Assembly (NCBI RefSeq): GCF_029690045.1
Contig: NZ_CP121464.1
Span: 6,261,786 to 6,325,785, forward strand
Reading direction: 5' to 3'
Origin: Janthinobacterium rivuli
GTDB taxonomy: Bacteria; Pseudomonadota; Gammaproteobacteria; Burkholderiales; Burkholderiaceae_D
Length of the DNA stretch: 64,000 bases
Shown here: piece after piece, positions 45,402 to 54,358 of the stretch
How the letters are laid out: each line of letters opens with the position of its first letter
Position numbering within the stretch: the stretch's first letter is position 1
Notes under the pieces: model-generated
What the model was told of the DNA's origin: nothing
Database searches by the model: none
What the model saw: the letters and a program-made list of their open reading frames with translations, nothing else
Program-made: the position numbers and the translations under genes

Positions 45402-45424
45402 ACAAATGGTAACATGGCATTTGT
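45402..45424. promoter_or_regulatory. Inverted repeat ACAAATG-N9-CATTTGT in the yfa divergent promoter region
   Basis: Perfect 7-base arms lie about 50 bases upstream of yfaA and about 60 upstream of the radical SAM gene. A TTGACAA direct repeat (45381 and 45399, 18 bases apart) lies beside it. Size and place suit an operator that controls one or both divergent units. Confidence 0.45.
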
Positions 45425-45486
45425 GGCCGCAGCGCACAGCTGACGCGACAGCGTAAAATAGCGGTTTCGCCGTTTCCATCGCCGCC

Positions 45487-47007
45487 ATGACCATCCTGCT
45501 CTCCACCCTGAACGCCCGCTACACCCACGCCTCGCTGGGATTGCGCTATTTGCTGGCCAATATGGGGCCGCTGCAAGCGCAGACGCGGCTGCAGGAATTC
45601 GTCATCGGCACGAAAACCACGGAACTGGTCGAGCGCATCCTCGTCAACAAGCCGCGCATCATCGGCTTTGGCGTATACATATGGAACGTCGAGGAAACGA
45701 CGAAACTGGTGGCCATGCTCAAGCGCGTGGCGCCCGAGATCATCATCGTGCTGGGCGGGCCGGAAGTGTCGCATGAGGCGGGCGAGCAGGAAATCGTCAA
45801 ACTGGCCGATTATCTGATCACGGGCTGGGGCGACGTCACCTTCCCCAAACTCTGCGGCGAGATCCTCAACGGACCAAAACCGCTGATGAAGATCCACGCG
45901 GGCGTGCAAGCGCCGCTGGCGGAACTGCAGCTGCCCTACTCCTTGTATACAGACGACGATATCCGCCACCGCACGATTTACGTGGAAGCGTCGCGCGGCT
46001 GCCCGTTCAAGTGCGAGTTCTGCCTGTCGGCGCTGGACAAGACGGCCTGGCCCTTCGCGCTGGAGAACTTCCTGGCCGAGATGGAATCCCTGCATGCGCG
46101 CGGCGCGCGCCTGTTCAAGTTCGTCGACCGCACCTTCAACCTGAATATCAAGACCAGCTTGAAGATCATGCAGTTCTTCCTGGACAAGATCGAGGCGAAT
46201 CCGGACGATCCCATCTACGCCCACTTCGAACTGGTGCCCGACCATTTGCCCGACGCCTTGAAAGAAGGCATCAGCAAGTTCCCGCCCGGCGCGCTGCAGT
46301 TCGAGATCGGCATCCAGAGTTTCAATCCGGACGTGCAATCGCTGGTCAGCCGCAAGCAGGATAATCAAAAAGCGGCCGACAATATCCGCTGGCTGTGCGA
46401 AAAATCAAACGCCCACTTGCACGTGGACTTGATCGCCGGCTTGCCGGGCGAGGATGAAGCGAGCTTCGCGGCCGGTTTCAACAAGCTGGTGGCCTTGAAA
46501 CCGCATGAAATTCAGTTCGGCATCTTAAAGCGGCTGCGCGGCACGCCCATCATCCGCCATACGGAAAACTATGGCATGGTATTCGACCCGCACCCGCCGT
46601 ACACCATCCTGGCGAATAAACAGCTCGACTTCATGAGCATGCAGCGCCTGGTGCGCTTCGCCCGCTACTGGGACCTGGTGGCCAACTCGGGCCGCTTCGC
46701 CAATACGGTGCAATGGATGCTGGGCGATGCGCCGTTTGAAAACTTCATGGATTTTTCGAACTGGCTGTACGCCCACACGGACGCCACCCACCGCATCGCC
46801 ATGGAACGCCTGGCCAAGCTGGTAGCGCAATGGCTGCAGACGCGCGGCATGAGCGCGGTCGAGGCCAACGCCCTCGTGGCCAGCGACTATGCGGGCGGCG
46901 CGCAGGCAGCCGCACATGCCAAGCCAGCCGAAGTGAGTACTGGCAGCGCCAAGCTGCGCCCGGACGTCGCCTTGCCGCAGCGGCAAGCGCGCCACCTGGC
47001 GTCCTGA
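45487..47007 (+). CDS. B12-binding radical SAM protein (DUF4080)
   Basis: A 506-residue protein. The N-terminal cobalamin-binding-like domain (residues 1-130) reads PRIIGFGVYIWNVEET and IIIVLGGPEVSHE. The radical SAM core has the cluster motif CPFKCEFC near residue 178, and a C-terminal DUF4080 region follows the LRGTPIIRHTENYGMVFDPHPPY block. It should cleave S-adenosylmethionine reductively; the substrate is unknown. A TAAAAT -10-like element sits 30 bases upstream. It is divergent from the yfa operon and 57 bases ahead of the lipid-transport operon. Confidence 0.88.
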   Translation: MTILLSTLNARYTHASLGLRYLLANMGPLQAQTRLQEFVIGTKTTELVERILVNKPRIIGFGVYIWNVEETTKLVAMLKRVAPEIIIVLGGPEVSHEAGEQEIVKLADYLITGWGDVTFPKLCGEILNGPKPLMKIHAGVQAPLAELQLPYSLYTDDDIRHRTIYVEASRGCPFKCEFCLSALDKTAWPFALENFLAEMESLHARGARLFKFVDRTFNLNIKTSLKIMQFFLDKIEANPDDPIYAHFELVPDHLPDALKEGISKFPPGALQFEIGIQSFNPDVQSLVSRKQDNQKAADNIRWLCEKSNAHLHVDLIAGLPGEDEASFAAGFNKLVALKPHEIQFGILKRLRGTPIIRHTENYGMVFDPHPPYTILANKQLDFMSMQRLVRFARYWDLVANSGRFANTVQWMLGDAPFENFMDFSNWLYAHTDATHRIAMERLAKLVAQWLQTRGMSAVEANALVASDYAGGAQAAAHAKPAEVSTGSAKLRPDVALPQRQARHLAS

Positions 47008-47064
47008 GGGGCCGGCGATTGAACAGCGGTGGCGGTCTGCGCCATTCTCCCTTAAACTGGCACG

Positions 47065-48198
47065 ATGCCGACTGTACAATCGCCGAAACTGACCCTCTCC
47101 CAGACCAGCTCCCAACAGGGAGCCCTTGTCACTGCCAGCGGCACCTGGCAGGTGCACGCGCTGGCGCATGAGAATGCCATCAAGGCCATCGATGCCCAGC
47201 TCAAGCCCTTGCAGGGCGATGCCAAGGTGCAATGGGACCTGTCGGCCATCGACAGCATGGACCATATTGGCGCCCAGCTGTTCTGGAATGCCTGGGGCAA
47301 GCAGCGCCCCGCGCAACTGACCCTGGCGCCGTCGCAGGAAGAGTTTTTCCGGCGCATCGAAGAAACGGGACCGTTGGAAACGCCGCCCTCGCGCGCCAAC
47401 CGCCTCACGCCCGTGATGAAGCTGGGCATGGCCATCCTGCTGTTTTTCGAACATTTGAAGGGTTTTATTGCCCTGGTGGGCCAGGTGACGCAGGATATCG
47501 GCCGCTTCGCGCGCCATCCCATGCGCGGGCCATGGCGTGAAATTTCCGCCAATATCTTCCATGCGGGCTTCCAGGCGCTGGGCATCACGGCCCTGGTCGG
47601 CTTTCTGATCGGCGTCGTGCTGTCCTATCTGTCGGCGCAGCAACTGCGCGCCTTTGGCGGCGACATTTACCTGGTCAACCTGCTGGGCATGAGCGTCATC
47701 CGCGAACTGGGGCCGCTCTTGGCCGCCATCCTCGTGGCCGGCCGCTCCGGTTCATCCATCACGGCGCAGCTGGGCGTCATGCGCGTCACGGAAGAGCTCG
47801 ACGCCATGCTGGTGATGGGCATTTCGCACGGTTTCCGCCTGATCATGCCAAAAGTGCTGGCCCTGGCCATTTCCATGCCCCTGCTCGTCATCTGGACGGA
47901 TACGGCCGCGCTGATCGGCGGCATGGTGGCGGCCAAGGTGGAACTGAACCTGTCGGCGCGCTATTTCATCCAGAAGCTGCCGGACGCCGTGCCGCTGGCC
48001 AACTACATGATCGGCCTGGGCAAGGGCGTGATTTTTGGCATGCTGATCGCGCTGGTCTCGTGCCATTTCGGCCTGCGCATCAAGGCCAACACGGAAAGCC
48101 TGGGACGCGGCACCACCACCGCCGTCGTCACGGCCATCACCGTGGTGATCCTGGCCGACGCCGTGTTCGCCATCGTCTTCAATGGAGTGGGCTACTGA
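47065..48198 (+). CDS. STAS-MlaE fusion: permease of an MCE lipid transporter
   Basis: A 377-residue protein. Residues 1-105 form a STAS domain (WDLSAIDSMDHIGAQLFWNAW), the job done by separate MlaB in E. coli. Residues 130-377 are an MlaE-type permease with HAGFQALGITALVGFLIGVVL, SVIRELGPLLAAILVAGRSGSSI and AQLGVMRVTEELDAM. It is the inner-membrane core for phospholipid or sterol-like lipid movement. The next gene overlaps its stop by one base (TGATG). Confidence 0.9.
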   Translation: MPTVQSPKLTLSQTSSQQGALVTASGTWQVHALAHENAIKAIDAQLKPLQGDAKVQWDLSAIDSMDHIGAQLFWNAWGKQRPAQLTLAPSQEEFFRRIEETGPLETPPSRANRLTPVMKLGMAILLFFEHLKGFIALVGQVTQDIGRFARHPMRGPWREISANIFHAGFQALGITALVGFLIGVVLSYLSAQQLRAFGGDIYLVNLLGMSVIRELGPLLAAILVAGRSGSSITAQLGVMRVTEELDAMLVMGISHGFRLIMPKVLALAISMPLLVIWTDTAALIGGMVAAKVELNLSARYFIQKLPDAVPLANYMIGLGKGVIFGMLIALVSCHFGLRIKANTESLGRGTTTAVVTAITVVILADAVFAIVFNGVGY

Positions 48199-49106
48199 TG
48201 ACGGACGATACCGAAATCGCTTGCAAGGTGAGCGAAGGCAACGGGGGCCAGTTCAACCTGCATGGCAGCGCGCCCGTGGTGGAAATCACCAATCTGTGGA
48301 CCAAGTTCGGCCGTACCGTCGTACACCAGGACTTGAACCTGGAAATCGAACGGGGTGAAATCCTTTCCATCGTGGGCGGCTCCGGCACGGGCAAGACGGT
48401 GCTGCTGCGCCAGATGCTGGGCCTGGAACATCCGGCACGCGGCTGCGTCAAAGTGTTTGGCGAAGATATCAACCAGGCAAGTTCCGACCAGTTGCAACAG
48501 TTGCGCAACCACTGGGGCATGCTGTTCCAGCAAGGCGCCCTGTATTCGGCCCTGACCGTGTTCGACAATGTGGCCCAGCCGATGCGCGAATTGCGCGTAC
48601 TGCCCGAAGCGCTGGTACACGACGCGGTACTATTAAAAATGAATATGGTGGGACTGGGCCCGGAACATGCGCTCAAAATGCCGTCGGACTTGTCGGGCGG
48701 CATGATCAAGCGCGTGGCCCTGGCGCGCGCCCTGGCGCTGGAGCCGAAGCTGCTGTTCCTCGACGAACCCACGGCGGGCCTGGACCCGGACCTGTCGGAA
48801 AGTTTTGTCGCCCTGATCCAGTCGCTGCACCGCGAGCTGGGCTTGACGGTGGTGATGGTCACGCATGACCTCGACACTTTGTTCGCCCTGTCCACGCGCA
48901 TCGCCGTGCTGGCGGAAAAACACGTGATCGCCATCGGCCCCACGCGCGAGGTGATCGAAGTCGACCACCCGTTCATCAAGCAATTTTTCCTCGGCGACCG
49001 CGGCAAGCGCGCGCTGGCCGTCCTCGATGAGAAACAGGCGGCGGTGGCGGGCAAGGCCGCGCAGCCAGGCGACGACGCCGGCACAGACAAGAAAGCGGAG
49101 AAGTAA
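48198..49106 (+). CDS. MlaF-type ATPase of the MCE lipid transporter
   Basis: A 302-residue ABC ATPase. It has Walker A (GGSGTGKTV), signature LSGGMIKRVALARA, Walker B (LLFLDEPTAGLDP) and switch His in VTHDLDTL. A roughly 30-residue N-terminal extension and an Ala-rich C-terminal tail (KQAAVAGKAAQPGDD) differ from E. coli MlaF. It overlaps the permease upstream and the MCE gene downstream by one base each, so all three are translationally coupled. Confidence 0.9.
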   Translation: MTDDTEIACKVSEGNGGQFNLHGSAPVVEITNLWTKFGRTVVHQDLNLEIERGEILSIVGGSGTGKTVLLRQMLGLEHPARGCVKVFGEDINQASSDQLQQLRNHWGMLFQQGALYSALTVFDNVAQPMRELRVLPEALVHDAVLLKMNMVGLGPEHALKMPSDLSGGMIKRVALARALALEPKLLFLDEPTAGLDPDLSESFVALIQSLHRELGLTVVMVTHDLDTLFALSTRIAVLAEKHVIAIGPTREVIEVDHPFIKQFFLGDRGKRALAVLDEKQAAVAGKAAQPGDDAGTDKKAEK

Positions 49107-50065
49107 TGGAAAACAGATCACATGCCCTGATGACGGGATTTTTTACACTCACCTTGCTGGTGGCCGCGATTCTGTTCGGCGTCTGGTTCAACCGCGACCG
49201 CGTGGAACGGGTGCCTTACCTGCTCGCCACCACCCTGTCCGTGCCGGGCCTGAACCCGCAGGCGACCGTGCGCTACCGGGGCCTGGAAGTGGGCAAGGTC
49301 GACGCCATCGACTTCGACACGCAAAAGGCGGGGCAAATCCTCGTGCACATCAGCGTGGCGCCCGACACGCCCGTCACGAATACCACTTTTGCCACCCTCG
49401 GCTACCAGGGCGTGACGGGCATCGCCTACATCCAGCTCGACGATGAACACGTGGGCTCGAAACTGCTGGGCACCAGCAAGGACAAGCCGTCGCAGATTCC
49501 CCTGCGCGCGGGCTTGCTCGACCAGCTGGAAAAGCGCGGCAAGCGCATTCTCGACCAAGCCGAGCAGATCACCAACAAAGTCAACAACCTGCTCAGCCCT
49601 GACAACCAGGCGGCCATGCTGGGCGCCTTCACGGAAGTGGGCAAGGCGGCCAAGGCCTTTGGCGCCATTCCGCAGCAGCTGGAGCCGACCTTGACGCAAT
49701 TGCCGCAACTGACGGAACAGACGCGGCAAACCTTGACGGCCGTCAGTACGGCCAGCAAGAACGTGTCGGACTTGACGGCCACGTGGAAAAAGCTGGGCAA
49801 CGACATCCAGGCGCCCGGCGGCGTGCTCGACAAGGTCAATGGCACGGTCGACCGGGTCGGCACTTCCGTGGAAACGGTGGCCAATGGCGTGTCGCTGGAA
49901 GTGCTGCCGCAAGTAATCGAGCTGAGCGGCGAAGCGCGTTCCTCGATGCGCGCCCTGAAAACCACCATGAGCACGCTCAATGAACAGCCGCAGAGCATCT
50001 TGTTCGGCGCCCCAGACATCCCGCCCGGCCCGGGCGAGCCCGGTTTTTCGGCACCGGGCAAATAA
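49106..50065 (+). CDS. MlaD-type MCE domain protein
   Basis: A 319-residue protein with one N-terminal membrane anchor (GFFTLTLLVAAILFGVWF). A single MCE domain follows (about residues 38-115, with GLNPQATVRYRGLEVGKV and GYQGVTGIAYIQLDD). The long helical C-terminal part (residues 145-290) is rich in Gln/Thr and probably forms the needle-like bundle that crosses the periplasm. The Pro/Gly-rich tail ends the protein. It is the periplasmic lipid-handling ring of the operon. Confidence 0.9.
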   Translation: MENRSHALMTGFFTLTLLVAAILFGVWFNRDRVERVPYLLATTLSVPGLNPQATVRYRGLEVGKVDAIDFDTQKAGQILVHISVAPDTPVTNTTFATLGYQGVTGIAYIQLDDEHVGSKLLGTSKDKPSQIPLRAGLLDQLEKRGKRILDQAEQITNKVNNLLSPDNQAAMLGAFTEVGKAAKAFGAIPQQLEPTLTQLPQLTEQTRQTLTAVSTASKNVSDLTATWKKLGNDIQAPGGVLDKVNGTVDRVGTSVETVANGVSLEVLPQVIELSGEARSSMRALKTTMSTLNEQPQSILFGAPDIPPGPGEPGFSAPGK

Positions 50066-50077
50066 GGAGAACACCGC

Positions 50078-50692
50078 ATGCCTATCCCACGCCATTTCAG
50101 CGCACTCATCCTGGCCGCCGCATTCCTGCTGGGCGGTTGCGCCAGCCGCGGTCCCGTCCCCACGTTTTACGATTTCGGCCCGGCAGCACCGCAGGCGGCA
50201 ACGCAAGCAGCTGCGCCAGCCGTGCCCGTGCTGGTGATCGCCGACGCCAACGGTCCGTCCTGGCTGGACAGCCAGCGCATGTATTACCGCTTGCTGTACG
50301 CCGATGCGCAGCAATCGCGGCCGTACGCCTACAACCGCTGGAACACGCCGCCGCTGCAACTATTAAGCCAGCGCCTGAAAACCCGCATCGCGCAAAGCGG
50401 CGTGAAAGTGCTGTCGACCACGGACGCGGCCGCCGGCATGCCGCTGCTGCGCATCGACGTCGATGATTTTTCGCAAAACTTCGACACGCAGACGCACAGC
50501 AGCGGCCACGTGTCGCTGCGCGCCTCGGTCTTTCGCGGCCACCGCCTGATCGACCAGAAAACCTTCAGCCGCAGCGGCCCGGCCGGCAGCGCCGACGCGC
50601 AAGGCGGCGCGCAGGCGCTGGCCGCGGCATCGGACGCCATCGCCACCGACCTGCTGACCTGGCTGGGCACGCTGAATATCACGAAAGAATGA
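50078..50692 (+). CDS. PqiC-like outer-membrane lipoprotein (ABC transport auxiliary)
   Basis: A 204-residue protein with a lipoprotein signal (AAFLLGGC lipobox, Cys near residue 23), followed by PTFYDFGP and SQRMYYRLLYAD...RPYAYNRW. These are features of the PqiC/YmbA family that docks MCE needles to the outer membrane. It lies 12 bases after the MCE gene and overlaps the VanZ gene by four bases. Confidence 0.85.
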   Translation: MPIPRHFSALILAAAFLLGGCASRGPVPTFYDFGPAAPQAATQAAAPAVPVLVIADANGPSWLDSQRMYYRLLYADAQQSRPYAYNRWNTPPLQLLSQRLKTRIAQSGVKVLSTTDAAAGMPLLRIDVDDFSQNFDTQTHSSGHVSLRASVFRGHRLIDQKTFSRSGPAGSADAQGGAQALAAASDAIATDLLTWLGTLNITKE

Positions 50693-51876
50693 CCGAGCCC
50701 GCATCCCCAGCCAGTCCGGCGGCGCCGCTGCCGCCCGTCCGTTCCTCGCCCGTGTCGCGCGCGACCCTGCTCGCCTACGTCTTCCTGATCGTGTACGCCA
50801 GCTGGTTTCCGTTCACGGGTTGGCACAGCAATGGTTTATCGCCGCTGACGTTCCTGGAAAACACGCGCATCCCCCGTTACTGGACGGGCTTCGATGTCGG
50901 CGTGAATATCGTCGGCTACATCCCGCTGGGCGCCTTGATCGTGTATTCGCTGTTTCCCAGGATCACGGGATTCTTTGCCGTCATCGTCGCCAGCCTGTGC
51001 GGCATGTTGATTTCCGGCAGCATGGAAGCCGTGCAAACCTATTTGCCCAGCCGCGTCTCGTCAAACCTCGATTTTTATACGAATGCGGCCGGCTGCTGCA
51101 TCGGTTCCATCATCGGCGCCCTGACGGCGCGCAAGCTGCTCGACCACAGCCATTTGTACCGCTTGCGCCAGCGCTGGTTTGCCCAGCACGCCAGCCAGGG
51201 CCTGGTGCTGGTGGCCCTGTGGCCGCTGGCGCAGATCTATCCGCAAGGCTATCTGTTCGGCCTGGGCCAGCTGCTGCCCATCCTGTCGGACTGGCTGTCG
51301 CGCCTGGCGGGCATGGAGATCGACCTGGCCGCGTATCTGCGCCCCGACGTGATATTGACCGTCGAGCAATATTGGCTTTCGGAAACCATAATCACGGCTT
51401 GCGGCATGACGGGCGCCGTGCTGACCTTGCTGTGCCTGCTGCGCCGCGCCGCGCCGCGTACGATATTAATGCTGGCCCTCATCGCCGCCGCCCTGACCGT
51501 GCGCTCGATGGCCAGCGCGCTGCTGTTTTCGCCGGAAAATGCTTTCGTCTGGATCACGCCGGGCGCCCAGGGTGGCTTTTTGATCGGCCTGATCATGCTG
51601 GGCGGCCTGGCGTTCGCGCCGCACGTGGCGCAGCGCCGCATCGCGACCGCCACCTTGCTGCTGAGCCTGGTGATGGTGAATACGACGCCGATCAACCCCT
51701 ACTTCATGTCGACCTTGCAAGGCTGGTTTCAAGGCAAGTTCCTCAACTTCAATGGCGCGGCGCAATTCCTCGCCTTGCTGTGGCCCTTCATGGCCCTGTG
51801 GTTCCTGTGCCTGCCCTCGCACCGCCTGAACCGACAGGATGACGCGCAGCGCCAGCGTCGCGAAGACCACCCATAA
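50689..51876 (+). CDS. VanZ family membrane protein
   Basis: A 395-residue protein with about nine to ten membrane helices. The first 140 residues match VanZ: YASWFPFTGW, then GVNIVGYIPLGALIVYSL and SMEAVQTYLPSRVSSNLDFYTNAAG. The C-terminal half adds further helices of unknown role. The ATGA overlap with the PqiC-like gene places it in the lipid-transport operon. VanZ proteins confer teicoplanin resistance in Gram-positives; a role in envelope lipid or undecaprenyl chemistry here is inference. Confidence 0.82.
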   Translation: MTEPASPASPAAPLPPVRSSPVSRATLLAYVFLIVYASWFPFTGWHSNGLSPLTFLENTRIPRYWTGFDVGVNIVGYIPLGALIVYSLFPRITGFFAVIVASLCGMLISGSMEAVQTYLPSRVSSNLDFYTNAAGCCIGSIIGALTARKLLDHSHLYRLRQRWFAQHASQGLVLVALWPLAQIYPQGYLFGLGQLLPILSDWLSRLAGMEIDLAAYLRPDVILTVEQYWLSETIITACGMTGAVLTLLCLLRRAAPRTILMLALIAAALTVRSMASALLFSPENAFVWITPGAQGGFLIGLIMLGGLAFAPHVAQRRIATATLLLSLVMVNTTPINPYFMSTLQGWFQGKFLNFNGAAQFLALLWPFMALWFLCLPSHRLNRQDDAQRQRREDHP

Positions 51877-51916
51877 GCGTTATCATGTCGCATTGATGAA
51901 TCAGCGGGAGAATAGT

Positions 51917-52234
51917 ATGAGCGACGTACCGTATTTTGAACGCCACGTTTTTTTCTGCATGAATAAACGTGAAGACGGCCGCAACAGTTGCGGCGACCAT
52001 GGCGCGGAAGCGGCGCAAAAGCATTGCAAGCGCCGCATCAAGGAACTCGACATGAATGGCGCGGGCAAGATCCGCATCAACCAGGCCGGCTGCATGGACC
52101 GCTGCGAGGAAGGACCGCTGCTGGTCATCTATCCGGAAGCGACCTGGTACACCTACGTCGACACCAGCGATATCGATGAAATCATCGATACGCACCTGGT
52201 GGGCGGCAAGATCGTCGAACGCCTGAAAATCTGA
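51917..52234 (+). CDS. Thioredoxin-like [2Fe-2S] ferredoxin
   Basis: A 105-residue protein. Four cysteines are spaced as in the thioredoxin-like ferredoxin family: HVFFCMNKREDGRNSC and then AGCMDRCEEGP. The ATG at 51917 is chosen because GGGAGA lies just upstream; earlier in-frame starts overlap the VanZ gene. It would carry electrons in the cytoplasm, partner unknown. Confidence 0.88.
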   Translation: MSDVPYFERHVFFCMNKREDGRNSCGDHGAEAAQKHCKRRIKELDMNGAGKIRINQAGCMDRCEEGPLLVIYPEATWYTYVDTSDIDEIIDTHLVGGKIVERLKI

Positions 52235-52287
52235 GCCGCATATTTAATTTCAACGTTTTAACTTCAAATTAAGCCTACGCCACCAGT

Positions 52288-52950
52288 ATGAGCATCATGA
52301 ACAGAAACTCGGAAAAATTTACCCTCGCCGGCCATGCAGGCAGCATGGAAGGCTTGCTCGATTTCCCGGCAGACACCCCGCGCGGCATCGCCCTCGTGGC
52401 CCATCCGCACCCGCTGTACGGCGGCACGATGGATAACAAGGTCACGCAAACCCTGGCGCGCGCGTTTGTCGCCCTCGGTTACGTGGTGGCGCGCATCAAC
52501 TTCCGCGGCGTCGGTGCTTCCGAAGGCGTGCACGACCATGGCGCGGGCGAGACGGACGACATGCAATTGCTGTATGAACACATGCGCGGCCTGTATCCAG
52601 GCTTGCCCGTGGCCTTGTCCGGTTTCTCGTTCGGCACCTTCGTGCAGTCGAAACTGCAGGAACGCCTGGCCGCCGCCGGCACGCCCGTCGAGCGCCTGGC
52701 GCTGATCGGCAGCGCGGCCGGCAAATGGGCCATGGCCGATATTCCCGCCGACACCATCCTGATCCACGGCGAACTGGACGACACGATCCCCCTGTCCGCC
52801 GTCTTCGACTGGGCGCGTCCACAAGACATTCCCGTGATCGTGATCCCCGGCGCCGACCACTTTTTCCACCGCAAGCTCAATCACATCAAGAACCTCGTGA
52901 TTGCCCTGTGGCATGGTGACAAACCCGCAATAGCAGCAGATGATCATTGA
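52288..52950 (+). CDS. Alpha/beta hydrolase (dienelactone hydrolase-like)
   Basis: A 220-residue cytoplasmic hydrolase. It shows HPHPLYGGTMDNKV, the nucleophile elbow GFSFGTF, the acid in HGELDDTIPL and the His in PGADHFFHRKL, a complete Ser-Asp-His triad. The family covers small esterases of uncertain substrate. It starts at 52288, with a second Met four codons later (52300). An AT-rich gap separates it from the ferredoxin. Confidence 0.85.
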   Translation: MSIMNRNSEKFTLAGHAGSMEGLLDFPADTPRGIALVAHPHPLYGGTMDNKVTQTLARAFVALGYVVARINFRGVGASEGVHDHGAGETDDMQLLYEHMRGLYPGLPVALSGFSFGTFVQSKLQERLAAAGTPVERLALIGSAAGKWAMADIPADTILIHGELDDTIPLSAVFDWARPQDIPVIVIPGADHFFHRKLNHIKNLVIALWHGDKPAIAADDH

Positions 52951-53065
52951 AGTGTGGGCTTACTAGCGCCTCCACGGCTATAATTGATCCGTTTTTTCCA
53001 CGCGGCCATGTAAGTTGCAACGACATGGCCCTCAGCCTTCATCTTTTTCTCGCAGACCAGCCTCC

Positions 53066-54211
53066 ATGAAAAAACTTTTAGCGGCACTGGCCTCCAGTGT
53101 ATTTTTCTTTTCCGCCGCCTACGCCCAGAGCGTTCCAGCCCCGACCATCGCCGCCAAGTCCTGGCTGTTGCTTGACGCCACCAGTGGCCAGATCATTGCT
53201 TCGCAAGATCCGGACGCGCGCATCGAGCCGGCTTCGTTGACCAAAATCATGACGGCTTACCTGACGTTTGCCGCCATCCGCGAAAAGAAACTGGCGCTGG
53301 ACCAAAAAGTGAACGTGTCCGTGCGTGCATGGAAAGTCGATTCGAGCAGCTCGAAGATGTTCATCGACCCGGCCACCCCCGTCTCGATCGACGACTTGCT
53401 GCACGGCCTGATGATTCAATCGGGTAACGACGCCGCCGTGGCTCTGGCGGAAGCCGTTGCCGGCGATGAAGGCACGTTTGTCGTGCTGATGAACCGCGAA
53501 GCCCAACGCATGGGTCTGAAAAACACGCGTTTTGCCAATCCGCACGGCTTGCCTAGCCCCGATAACTATTCCACGGCGCAAGACCTGTCCGTGCTGGCCA
53601 AGCGCGTGATCGCCGATTACCCGGAATTCTACAAAATCGATTCCGTGAAAAGCTTTACGTACAACAAGATCACCCAGCCTAACCGCAACCGCCTGCTGTG
53701 GCTGGACCCAACCGTCGATGGCATGAAAACGGGCCACACGGAAGCGGCTGGCTATTGCATGATCGCCTCGGCACGCCGTCCGGGCGGCACCGGCGAGCGC
53801 CGCCTGATCTCCGTGGTGCTGGGCACGACGTCGGACCAGGCCCGCACGCAGGAAAGCCAGAAGCTGCTGAACTGGGGCTTCCAGAACTTCGATACGGTCA
53901 AGCTGTACTCGAAAGGCCAGGCCGTGGCCACGCCGGAAGTGTGGAAGGGCTCGAAAGGCACCGTGAAAATCGGCTTCGCCCGCGATGTGCTCGTCACCGT
54001 ACCAAAAGGCACGGCTGCCAAGATGAAACCGGTGCTGGAACGCAAAGACCCACTGGTCGCGCCACTGGCTGAGAACGCCCCGGTCGGCAAGCTGAAAATG
54101 ATGGTCGACGACAAAGTTCTGCTGGAACTGCCTGTCGTGGCGCTGGAAACCATCAACCAGGCAACGATCTTCGGCCGCGCCTGGGATTCGATGCGCCTGT
54201 GGATGAAGTAA
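53066..54211 (+). CDS. dacC: D-alanyl-D-alanine carboxypeptidase (PBP5/6 type)
   Basis: A 381-residue periplasmic enzyme that removes the terminal D-Ala from peptidoglycan stem peptides. The signal peptide ends at AAYAQ. The active-site motifs are present: SLTK (in EPASLTKIM), SGN (IQSGNDAAV) and KTG (GMKTGHTEAAGY). A C-terminal PBP5-type beta domain follows, ending in an amphipathic anchor helix. A TATAAT -10-like hexamer at 52979 lies 87 bases before the ATG. Confidence 0.92.
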   Translation: MKKLLAALASSVFFFSAAYAQSVPAPTIAAKSWLLLDATSGQIIASQDPDARIEPASLTKIMTAYLTFAAIREKKLALDQKVNVSVRAWKVDSSSSKMFIDPATPVSIDDLLHGLMIQSGNDAAVALAEAVAGDEGTFVVLMNREAQRMGLKNTRFANPHGLPSPDNYSTAQDLSVLAKRVIADYPEFYKIDSVKSFTYNKITQPNRNRLLWLDPTVDGMKTGHTEAAGYCMIASARRPGGTGERRLISVVLGTTSDQARTQESQKLLNWGFQNFDTVKLYSKGQAVATPEVWKGSKGTVKIGFARDVLVTVPKGTAAKMKPVLERKDPLVAPLAENAPVGKLKMMVDDKVLLELPVVALETINQATIFGRAWDSMRLWMK

Positions 54212-54230
54212 TTATTTCTCGTACCACATA

Positions 54231-54263
54231 AAAAATGCCCGCAGATGCTGCGGGCATTTTTTT
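54231..54263. terminator. Terminator after dacC
   Basis: Perfect 8-bp stem TGCCCGCA/TGCGGGCA with five-base loop and seven T residues; A residues precede it. It lies about 20 bases after the dacC stop. Confidence 0.92.
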
Positions 54264-54358
54264 CGTCTGTCTCGCCGCAGCTTTCTCCGCAGCATGCTGT
54301 AGCGTAGCTGGCTATAATCGTGGCGTCACCTTCGTCTCCACCATCAGAAAGCCAGCCC

